DNA from: Argopecten irradians
Lineage: Eukaryota; Mollusca; Bivalvia; Pectinida; Pectinidae
Length of the DNA: 64,000 nucleotides
Assembly (NCBI RefSeq): GCF_041381155.1
Contig: NC_091140.1
Coordinates: 22,224,864 to 22,288,863, forward strand
Direction of reading: 5' to 3'
The first letter of the stretch is position 1, and the number at the start of each line of letters is the position of its first letter. Shown piece by piece: positions 1 through 10,300 of this stretch. The position numbers were made by a program, and so were the translations under genes. The notes under the pieces were generated by a model that did not search any database, was not told where the DNA came from, and was given only the letters and a program-made list of their open reading frames with translations.

Positions 1-3000
1 TTGTCTTTCGAAGTCCAGGATCATGATCTTTGATGACATCAAATGTCTTTTTACCGATGGTTTCCAGGACATCCAAACTTCCTGTTACCAAGGCATTACT
101 CTATAAAATAATACAGTTTATTTTAAGTACACGTACATCACCTTATAATTTCTTCATGAAACAACATTTTTAATGTTCTTTTCAATTGCCTGTGGAAGTG
201 GAACTAATTTTTCCTTTCATTCTTCATGATTTCAAAATATATTTACTTTTTGAAGGAAACAATTTTATTTGCAGATATTGTTTTCATATCATAATTCAGG
301 GAAATCTTATTTAGTACATATCTATGAGATTTTTTGTTTCCAGTCCGTTAATATCACACTAAATTTCTATCAATTCAATAAGTCTGCATATTTTACAATA
401 AGATACAGATTTCATTAGAAAAAGGTGTATTTCTAGTCTATGATGATCTACTTACTGTGTTATGTACCATGCTGGTGGTATTCTGTACGACCGAGGTCAA
501 GCTGGACACACCCCAGGATGAAAACCAATTACCCTGGTCTCCTCCATCAGGGTTCGCCACTTTTTCTTCTTTCTTTTTATTCTCTTGCTTTTCTTTTTTT
601 CCCTCTTGTTCAATTTCTTCTGGATCTGTAAAAAAAGTACACCCTGGTATGCAAAATTAAGCACTGAATTACAGTATTGCTTTCAGTTTGCAGTTGTAGG
701 CTAATGAATGCCAGCTGCAGTGCAAATGTAAATTTAATTTAAAGTTCATGTAGTCTGATGTAAATTCTTATCAATTTCAGGTGAAAATTCAGGTCAACTT
801 TACCTAAAAAGAGGAAAAGAGTCAATTCAGGTCAAACTCTATTCAGGTCAAATTAACAGATATTATTATATTGACTTATTTTTGAGGCAATTTACTGTTA
901 CTATTATAGTCTATCTTACTTTCTCTGTCCATTGCAGTGTTTTCTGGTGCCTCAGATCCATCCTTTGATTTCCTCTTCATTTCAGCCAGCTCCTCTGGGG
1001 TAGGTGCCCCCATACTGGTCTCTACTGCATCCATCAACGTATTAAACTTATCTCCTGTAACAGCATCACAATATCATCTTATTATACACAGCACAATAGA
1101 AAATTTATATCATTTTTATACTAGTCTGGTTTCAATAAAATGTAATAGTTGTATATATCAAACCAGTGGTGGTAGTTGAATTTATATATTCACATGGACC
1201 CAACAGCCCATCTACTACCTGGTGATCTATCTTTGACTGGTCTTTCAGTATTACAGTACTTTTTCCGTATTACGACCAGCCCAGCCCAAAAATATCCCAA
1301 GGCAAACTTTATCTTGAAAATTTGATGGGTGTCCATCGTTGTTAAAGTTGTATGGTCTATCACTTTCGTCCTCTTTTTGTCGTAATGAGAAATTAGCGGT
1401 AACAAAACTGTCACACTTATATCAAAATCAAAGTGTTTGTAAGAGATCGGTACTAAAAATTTTTCGCCGTCTAGGGTCCTGAGTTTAAAACTTTCTATTT
1501 TTATCACTAAAACTTTTACCAAAAGAAAGCACTTTTTATAGCACGGTAGCAAAGTTTATTTATCAAAATCCAAATGGTAAAAAATCTTTTCAATCGGTAC
1601 ACGTTGAATATGCACTAACATAGGGTTCCTAAAGTGAACCTATGAAATTTGAGAAAGAACCCTTCATACTTTCTGAAACTCTTCCGAACGTCGTCGCGAC
1701 AATCTCGAAGTAACATGAGATTTTGTAAAACCAAGAGAAAATGTCAACAATTTTTCATAAACAAAATATGTGGTCGACCTCAGCAACTGGATTTACAAAG
1801 AAATGTAATTCCCAGCTCATTACAATATTTGATACACCACAATATTGAATTACGTCCCAATGCGTGTATTGGATGTTTCAAAACTCGTTCTATGGACATA
1901 TACCAGCACGACGTATGGCTCATTTTAGCCAGAAAGAGAACGTAAACAAACACATGTCAAATGTCGCTTACAGGCAAATTAGTTATTACCCTTGATCACC
2001 ACGTGCAGGACGTGTAGACGTCGGTCACGTGATACATATTCGCAATTCCGACAAAACCCGAAGGATTTACTCAGAACATGACGGTGATTGGAACTGGTCT
2101 TTTGCTATTTTAATAGTTGTATATATCAAACCAGTGGTGGTAAAGTTGAATTTATATATTCACATGGACCCAACAGCCCATCTACTACCTGGTGATCTTA
2201 AAGTCTGCTACAGGCCCAAAAGATATCCCAAGGCTTCTTGATGGTGTCTTCGTGTTAAAGAAAAGTTCCCAATGAAATTAATCACACCCGACCTTGTGAC
2301 ATTTGATGAATGATGCTGTCATTCATTAATTAAATTTGGTGAACCCTTTGTCACAGTATAAGCTCACTTGCCTTTAAGATAGATAAGCTAATAAGTAAGT
2401 AACAAAATGCTTACTTCAATGACCAAGAATAAGTATGAGTTTCCAAAAACCAAAGAAACAATTTGTGTAGCAAAATCATACTAGATAAAACTATACACTT
2501 AAGTTAAAAAGATTATTTAAGGCTATAAAAATGAGTATGTTGAAAACTGGGCGAGCGGATGAGTACATTTCCGCAGCCCTGCAAGGATATTCAGTATAAT
2601 ATTTTCCCTGTTTCATGGACAGTATTATAATTAATACCCTTGGATAGTGAAGATGCATACTCTCATTCTCCTGCTTTACTTACCCACTTGACCTGCTAGA
2701 GACTGGAACCAGCCACCTTTAGCCTGATCCCCTTCAGGATTATCTCCCTTCTTTGTCTCCTCCTTATTTTCAGACTTTTTATTTCCCTCCTCATCTTCCT
2801 CTAAGCCTACAAATTGCAGTAAATATCAAAAATTGCTTTTCTATAATTTCAATATGATTACATTTTGTATTTCAAAATAATGATAAAATGATGCCCAATT
2901 AAGACAACTCCTCTTCCAATTCATGTGGTAACTCTTACTTTCTCTATCCATTGTAGTGTTTTCTGGAGCCAGTGTTTCGTCCCTTGATTTCCTCTTCATT

Positions 3001-6000
3001 TCCTCCAGCTCCTCTGGGGTAGGTGCCCCCATACTGGTCTCTACTGCATCAACCAGTGTGTTGAACCCGTCTCCTTTAATAGGCATAAATACTTTTTTTT
3101 AAAATGAGATTCGTGCAATTAATTGGAAAAAGTGTTAGCAAGTTCTGGATCAAAACAAATATAAAAAGCGTATCTATGTACCCAATCTAATTAAAATACA
3201 GAACCTTTTATCACTCTGTTTTAAAAAGCATCTGACAACATCCCATTAGGGGTTTTATCTTAATAACAAACAGTACAATATATCATATATAAATAACTTA
3301 TAGCATAAACTTTCCAATACCGATGTAGCAGTCTTGTTTCCCCTTCTGAAAGTTTTACCAGGGAAAGAATTGGCTAGTTATTCTTATATTTTACCCCCTC
3401 TCGATTAATTCTAGGAGGCGGGGACTTACCGTACTGGCTAGCTGATTTTCCCCTCCCTCTACATTATTTTTTGTTTTTGGAGGGAAACTATTGGTTAGCT
3501 AATTCTCCCCCACCCCTCTTTATTATTTTTACAGAGGAAACTATTGGTTAGCTTATTCTTTCTCCCTCTTGGTTATTTTTAGTTTAAGAGGCCCGGGGGA
3601 AACTATCGGCTAACTGATTCTTTCCCCCTCTTCGTTATTTTTACGGGGAAAACTATTGGCTAGTCAATTCTTTCCCTCTCTTGATTATTTTTCATTTTAG
3701 GTGAGAAACTATTGGCTAACTGATTCTTCCCCAACTCTCAGTCTCAATTATATCCAGCGGAAACTATTGGCTAACTGATTCTTTCCCAACTCTCAGTATA
3801 CAGTTAAAGTATGGGGTTGAGGGATATAGCAAGTTTCTGGTTTTTTGAGTCTTGTCTATTTCCCGAGGCAGAGCCGAGGGAAATAGGCAAGTTCGAGGGA
3901 AACTAGAAACTTGATATATCGCTCAATCCCATACTTTGACTGTTTTAATATACCGACACATACAAAAGCTATGATTAGACTAAAAATATATTTCTCTCAC
4001 ACGCTATATATTTCTGTCATGTACGGCAATGGTCATTATAGATTGAGGAAATTTTCCATTGTAATCGATCTACATAATCTTATCTTCAAACATACGAATT
4101 ATTCCGAGATGATAATTGTGATTCCATGTCCATTTTGTTTTGCTTCAAATCAAACTGCAGGTTAAAATTTGATTCCTCAATGATTTCTCAATATTTCAAC
4201 ATTTATACCACTAGGCATACCGTATTCAACCCAATAAGCGCCCATGTCCCTATAAGCGCCCCTCCCCCTTTTTGAGGCCTCAACTTCAATTGCCCAGGCA
4301 TAAATAAGGACCAAAACTACATAAAACGGTATAAATTTGCAATAATTGTGACTTATTAGCACCTTTTCATTTTTGTCAATTTTTTAAGCGTCCTGGGCGC
4401 TTATTGGGTCGAATACAGTAATACTAAATTTATATACAAGTATTGTTGAAATTCTGAGACGTTAACCACTTACAGGTAGCCTAAACATATACATAACAAC
4501 TGTACGTACATGTACATTTAAAAGGTATTGTCCTCTGACCCCATTGCATTTTTCACAAGCCTCTCACTTACAAGATAAACATGACGATTTCGGTAACAGT
4601 TTCTGATCGATACTAACGTCGCCTGATTACATCAACGGTGATGGCGTGATCGGAAACTAGCTCTGCCCAAATGTATCGTCACCTAGCAACTGATGGCGAG
4701 ATCGGAAACAAGTCCCGCCCACCTCGAAACTGATTGGTTAAACGGAAATAGCCGAGTCCGGGTGTGATAGTTCGAAGACTAACACACAGCTTAGCGAGTG
4801 TTTTGGAAAAAAGTAGGGAGCTAGTCAATTTAACCAAGTAACTTTTATATAGCGTAAATAAAGTAGAGGTATATTAATCTCAATTATATCCAGGAGAAAC
4901 TATTGGCTAGCTGATTCTTTCCCCCCTGTCTATTTATTTTAGGGGGCAAACCATTGGCGTACTGATTCTTTCTTCCTTCTCCTTCTCAGCAATCTGATCC
5001 TTTCCTCGAAAAACTTTTGGCAGGGGGGGGAGGAGAGAATTGGCTGTTACACTGATAAAAAATAGGATATCAACATAATAAATACATGACATCTGATAAA
5101 GTGTTCTGTACACAATTATTAATGTATATGTATTGGACTATGTATACTATGTACTAACCAACTTGGCTGGTGAAGGTGGACACTGAATGTGAAGCCACAG
5201 TCATCAGGGATGATCCCCAGTTACCCCAGGAACTCCATCCACTGGACGACTGTAAACAACCAAGTCAAGTAATTATGACTCATGATTTTCCTTTGAGACT
5301 CAACAAAATTTTGAGAACCCTCTATATTTCTTTGTACTAAGAATCATCAAAATTTTAACATTTGTGTTCTGGACCTGGCTTAAAAAATTCTACCTAAGTC
5401 ACTGCTTATGTGAAATATCAGTACATGTATATCTCTTTAAAACATGTATTGAGTTAGGAAAACAAAATTTTATGTTTTTGCACAAAAGATGGTCAGTCAA
5501 ACACTTAAGATCTTGGTGTGGAATATTCAAAACTTAATTACCCACTTTATGCTGCAAAATTTGAATTCATGCTTATGTTATTGATTTATAATCCCAGAAT
5601 ATTCAATATATATAATTATATACACACTTGTTTTTTCTCTTCAGCCTTTGTTTGTGTACTTGATTCCTCTGACTGTTTGGAAGGAATATTATCTATTTTC
5701 TGTTTCGTATCTGTTGTGTCTTTAGCAGTTTCTGTGTTTATTTGTTGGGAAGTTGTTTCCACTGGAACAGTTTCTTCCGTTGGTTTGGGGATACTTGTCT
5801 CCCCTGACTCACTTGTCTGTGCCAATGTTTCAACATTTGACTCAGTAGTTAAGTCTTCAGGTTTATCACTTTTAACATCTTCTGCTTTATCACTTGGACT
5901 CATTGTTGATGAGGAATCTCCTGATTGCTTCTTTTTTCCTTTTGTGGGTAAACTAGAACCTTTAGCTGTTGACTTTGAAGTTTGAGATTTATCTGTTGTT

Positions 6001-6287
6001 TTCTTTTTGTCTGTGGATTTTGTTGATGCTGTTAACGTTGTTTGCTTTCCAGCATCAGGTTTACTTTTATTCACATTTGTCTTTTGTTTTGTTTTCTGTG
6101 ATTCTTTACCAGTTGCACCTTTCTTGCTGTCTGTTCCTTCCTTGGCACTTTTCTCTGTAGCTTTTTCGTCCTTTTTGGCAGCTTTTGATGTTGAATGTGA
6201 ACTTTTTTCTTTTCCAGTTGACTTTGTGTTTTCTGACAAACCATCTCCTTCATCCGCACTAGCAAACTCATCCTCAGAGTCAGACAT
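1..6287 (-). CDS. FAM114A: FAM114A (NOXP20-like) family protein, 5' part, 7 exons, continues past base 1
   Basis: Coding exons on the minus strand: 6287-5628, 5249-5159, 3073-2939, 2806-2684, 1054-920, 625-456 and 100 to beyond 1. All have GT-AG borders and agreeing phases, giving about 471 residues in the window. The start MSDSEDEFASADEGDG is the acidic N-terminus of the family. It is followed by a long Lys/Ser/Thr-rich low-complexity stretch (about residues 20-220), a Trp/Gly-rich segment (WSSWGNWG), and the conserved block SLDVLETIGKKTFDVI in the last visible exon. Vertebrate FAM114A1/A2 are poorly understood cytosolic proteins; the fly homologue was reported as a RAB2 partner, so a Golgi traffic role is possible but not shown here. 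The C-terminal part lies outside. An acceptor lies just before the ATG and a donor at 7039, which implies a non-coding first exon near 7039-7130. Exons 3 and 5 are near-duplicates. Confidence 0.9.
920..1054 (-). repeat. FAM114A exon 5, duplicate of exon 3 (2939-3073)
   Basis: Exons 3 and 5 are both 135 nt, both enter and leave in phase 1, and both encode a block with the shared core DAVETSMGAPTPEEL followed by EMKRKS and ending MDRE. The DNA is also clearly similar, with a long identical run over the ETSMGAPTPEEL codons. Each is paired with a Trp-containing exon (exons 2, 4 and 6). The gene therefore looks like a tandem copy of a two-exon module. Matching phases mean either copy can be skipped without a frame change. 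Confidence 0.85.
1142..2270. repeat. Pair of direct repeats (about 1142-1350 and 2107-2270) in a FAM114A intron
   Basis: A block beginning TAATAGTTGTATATATCAAA and running through CCAACAGCCCATCTACTACC occurs at 1142 and again at 2107, nearly identical for about 110 bp. Weaker similarity continues afterwards (the word ATATCCCAAGGC is in both). About 0.8 kb lies between them. I recognise no coding capacity inside. It could be a direct segmental duplication or a small element with direct ends; the class is unknown. Confidence 0.6.
3801..4869. mobile_element. 1.07-kb insertion with a 5' foldback, flanked by TATA, inside the tandem array
   Basis: The insertion breaks a tandem array; the unbroken sequence can be seen in the neighbouring unit near 3739-3757. 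TATA lies on both sides (3797-3800 and 4870-4873). The first about 142 bases (3801-3942) fold back on themselves: the left end CAGTTAAAGTATGGGG matches the complement of the stretch ending CCCATACTTTGACTG. A second small palindrome (CTATTTCCCGAGG with CCGAGGGAAATAG) sits in its loop. The right end carries no matching repeat. A TA-flanked MITE is nested within it at 4220-4418. The superfamily is unknown. Confidence 0.55.
4218..4420. mobile_element. Short TA-flanked MITE, copy 1 (terminal inverted repeat with CCCAATAAGCGCCC)
   Basis: About 200 bp bounded by TACCGTATTCAACCCAATAAGCGCCC-type ends: the left end reads CCCAATAAGCGCCC and the right end GGGCGCTTATTGGG, with TA at both outer borders. 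There is no coding capacity. A second copy lies at 9080-9344. TA targets suit the Tc1/mariner superfamily, but this is inference. Confidence 0.75.
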
Positions 6288-6299
6288 ATTGTCTGAAAA

Positions 6300-7395
6300 A
6301 AAGTGTCAAAGTAATATTAGTGTCAAAAATGTCTATATAATTGTAGAAGAACATGGAAAATACACATTTCTATCGAGTGCCCCGACCAGTAATCGAACCG
6401 ACTGAGCCAAAGAAGCATGCTCCGTCAGCTGAATGATAGAGACCGTATTTAACACTATTTACAAACCACGTCGACCCGCTCCTTTTACGTTGTACATAAT
6501 CAATCATTTAAGAACGTTTGTAATAAAATCTTGCAGCAATTACATAGAGTGTAAGAGTTGGAAATGCTGTACTGCAATATATTTCAACTACAGTATCCCC
6601 CCCATCTGTAACAGACAATTTGCATACTACAACATTTGATCATGTTTGCATAATTTGATCTCAACGGTAAATTTAACAAATACAATTATATAATCTACAC
6701 CAAATTCCATTTTATCAATTAACGCCTAATTATGACGTCATAAAATTTCATTAAGCAGATATCACTTGGTGAAAGTATAATGATGCCTGCATTACAGATA
6801 AGAACTTAATTTGATAAATAATAACTGGGATTTGTTAACGTGTTGCTGGACAATAATAAAACAGAACATTTTGCTTGCATCAGCTGATCTACCACAGATG
6901 TCATACAGTGTACGTTTACACAATTTTTAATCAATGCAAAATGTCTATGACATGTGGAACCGAAATTTAATTTGTTAGATCTTCAGTTAACATTAGGTAC
7001 TAGGAAAAAGGTTGATTCTAGCGAGATCGTCCACATACCTTCTGTTTTCTTCCAGGCCACGTCAACTGCGCCAAAGAAATCGTATCATTTGACGTAACTT
7101 AACAGCTTGACCGACTAGCAGTTTTTGACGTGCGGTAAAACATGGAAATGACGCAGACTTTCTATTGAAATATTGTACTCAAACAGGTAAACTAGTTCCC
7201 TTAGGCTAACATATTTTATTTCTAAATATAGGTATACAATCGTATATCATAACTTCAAAACACGCATTAAAATTTAAATTATTGAATACAATAAATACAG
7301 CATTGCTCTAATAACCGCATAGATACAGAAAATTACCAAAATAATTGTAGTTCATTTACAGAAAATTGTCTTCCTCGCAATATAAAAAAAACAAG
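6300..7395. promoter_or_regulatory. Head-to-head promoter region of FAM114A and ZMAT2
   Basis: The FAM114A 5' UTR exon (donor at 7039, minus strand) and the ZMAT2 start codon (7396, plus strand) are only about 270-350 bp apart, so both genes probably share a bidirectional promoter near 7.1-7.39 kb. The rest (6300-7030) is FAM114A intron 1, where I see no gene. No TATA box was assigned. Confidence 0.5.
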
Positions 7396-10300
7396 ATGGC
7401 CGGCGTTTACGAGGTTTGTTGTTATTTCATTGAAAAAATACCTCATTTGATACCACATGGTTCTATTTGTGTTGTTAGCAGTTCATTTTAAGTAACAATG
7501 GGATGTGTTATTTAAAATAGATTTTGAAATTCTTCATTTTAGTAAGAGATACGACTGCACATGCAGAGATTTGACCCCCTCCAAAATTATCCATTTTCAT
7601 TTTATAGAAGCCTGCATTTGCGTAACAAAATGATCCCTCAAATACAGGACTGTCAAATGCATGATTATCCCTCTTATACGGGAGTGTTCCCAACCTGTTC
7701 AAAAAACTGAATCTATGATACGTTGTAGGACCCGTTTCCGGTCAGGGCACGTACATGTAGTTTATGAAAAGCCTAGGCCTCCAATGATCAGGTCGGGGTC
7801 AGTTACAACACCTTAAATACGCAGAAAAGTTAGTGACAACACAAGATATGTTATTCAGTACATTAGAATAAACATTTCTAAAAAATGAAATTAGAGTGAT
7901 TTGAATATTCTGAAATCGGCCGCTGGTCAATGATAGATCAAGTGATACTCATAGACAGGTTGGGGACACTCCCATATATGCAGGATAGTCCTACATTTGA
8001 GTAATAGTCCTGTATTTGAGGGATAATTTTGTTTCGCAAATGCAGGATTCTGTGAAATGAAAATGGATAACCTGATAGAGGTGTGCCGTGACAGTATACC
8101 GACAACACTCCGTAACATTGAAAATATTTTAGTTAACATTCATGATGAAGCACTTTTTACATTAAAATTCATTCCCCAATTATTTACCCATTGTTCTTAA
8201 TTGTGAAGGTCATCTTGTAATAATTGATGGAATTGGTATTTCTTGATTTCTCGCGGTGGGTATAGAGACAGTCATCTTTGCATGCAAAGAGTCGTTTCTT
8301 TGAACCAATACAGTAAGGTTGCAGGTAGATCATTGATGTGACAGAGAAACAATAGCTGTCAGAGTACTGTTCCCTGAAGGACTCCTTTGAATCTACTAAG
8401 GCTTCTTGAGAGAATTTTCCTTCAAGGGCTACTCTCATCTGACACTGTGTCAGGAAGGTTGAAAGCCACTTGTGTAGATTTCCTTTGATGCTGTATTGGT
8501 TCAGCTTGTGTAGGAGTTTTTGGTGTACGTGTCAAACGCTTTTGAAAAGTCAAGGATGGCTAGATCGACTTGTTTGTTTTGATCTTATGATTTCATATGA
8601 TTTTATATGAAAGCTTAAGAGAAACCATGGCCAATAAACATGAACTGTCAGTCATAGACGTTTTATATTGTCTATATGTCTTTATTTTTGTTTGATTCTT
8701 TTGTCATTAGTATGACTAGAAAGTGTTATGAAATGATGATGTTCAATAAAATGTAACAAATTGGAGCTTGAGTATGTTTGTGTCAATTTGAAAAAAAAAA
8801 TTAAAAAAAATAACGGTTGCTATCTCATCCATGAACTTTACTGAACATTTGGGAAAATACAATAATAGCTGCAATATATGTCTTTCCTATAGTAAATTAC
8901 TATAAATGCAATCCATTTGAAAAAAGATAATAAAATAAACTAGAGATTGCATATATTTTTTATGTACACTAACAGTTAATGTGGTATTGATTCATAACTT
9001 TAGTTTGCAGTATAGTGAACTTGAAGCATTGGAAAAGAAGAATTAAGATGGGGTTTTTTTGGGGGTGGGGAATTACATGTACCAAAATTGACTCAATAAG
9101 TGCCCCCATCCCTATAAGCGCCCCTTCCCCATTTTAGGCTTCAATTTCACTTAACTAATTAAATGCAGACTGAAAATATTAAAACTGTATTGGTTTCATT
9201 ACTGATTTATTTTGCAAATTGATTGATGGCTTACTTTGTAAAATAATTTTATGAAAGATTAATCCACATTTGTTTCTACCAAGCACTTCCTAATTTGCTT
9301 AATTTTTTTAAGCACCCTGGGCGCTTATTGGGTTGAATACAGTACTTGGTTTTGACACTTTACTTTATTTACACTCCATAACATCAGATTTTACTAAACC
9401 TTCAGATTTACTTTTCTGCTTCCAAAATTCATGCCATTTCATGATCAATTAAGTGTTTTAATATCTTACTCTAATAACATTTTAGAAAAGTGTGACAGAC
9501 TTCAGAAGAAAATGGGACAAAGACGAATACGAGAAGATAGCAAAGGAGAAGTTGGAAGCAGAGCAGATGGCTTTGCTGGAGAAAGAACTGAAGGAGCCGC
9601 CAGTGAAAAGAGAACTTCTCCAACCTCGTGAATATAAGGTATACAGTTAAAGTTTATAACTATACTTCATGCTGTTCTTGCATGAATATGGTCATAATAA
9701 GGTCGCCTATTTTGATAATGGCACCCTCATCTTCACAAAATCACTTTGTGCTGGTGGTGTAAAAAAAAAAAAAAGTTCATTAGCACTTATCCATTACAAA
9801 ATTGTACATTGCCTCTTGTCCTAGCCTTCCATTATACCGTACACAATTGAAATGATCAACTTCCTTCTTCTCCATAGCCATAAGGCCTGGAGATTATATA
9901 TATGGCTGCAAAGTTTGTTAAAAGTAATAACCTTCATTCAAGGCCTCAAGTGTCAACATTTTCATTGTTATTTATTGGTAATCAACCCACAGTTTCTGGA
10001 TATGAATACCAAAATTATTAAAAAAATATTGATTTTTACCTGCACTCAAGGTCATGGGGTTATGTAGTTCAAAGATTATTTTCTATAAATGAAGGAGGTG
10101 AAACTTTTATAAAAACAAATTAATGTGCATGGGTCCTTGTTTAAATGTGTTTAAACTATCAGTAGAGTGTACTGAAGATATACACATGTATACATATCGT
10201 ACCCCTTTAGCAGCATTTCAATGACAACCATGATGCTAATTCGATTCCAGGTTGATCTTGATTCAAAACTGGGAAAGTCTCAAGTGATCACCAAGACCAC

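Larger units (their letters stand above)
3340..5045. repeat. Degenerate tandem array, about 55-bp unit, split by an insertion
   Basis: A unit containing GAAACTATTGGCTAACTGATTC followed by a C/T-rich run and TTATTTTT repeats about eight times from 3340 to 3796 and about three more times from 4874 to 5045. The two halves are separated by a 1.07-kb insertion. It lies in the intron between FAM114A exons 2 and 3. Confidence 0.75.

Noticed and set aside
1649-1945. 98-codon plus-strand open frame in a FAM114A intron
   Set aside because: No recognisable domain or codon pattern; it lies between direct repeats in an intron and is likely chance.
5518-6405. Plus-strand open frames opposite FAM114A exon 1
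   Set aside because: They are shadows of the low-complexity Lys/Ser/Thr coding sequence on the minus strand, which has the family N-terminus and good splice sites.
6365-6432. tRNA-like words (GGTTCGATTACTGG, GGCTCAGTCGG) on the minus strand
   Set aside because: The order and spacing do not make a cloverleaf, and A- and B-box words overlap wrongly. At most a decayed SINE piece.
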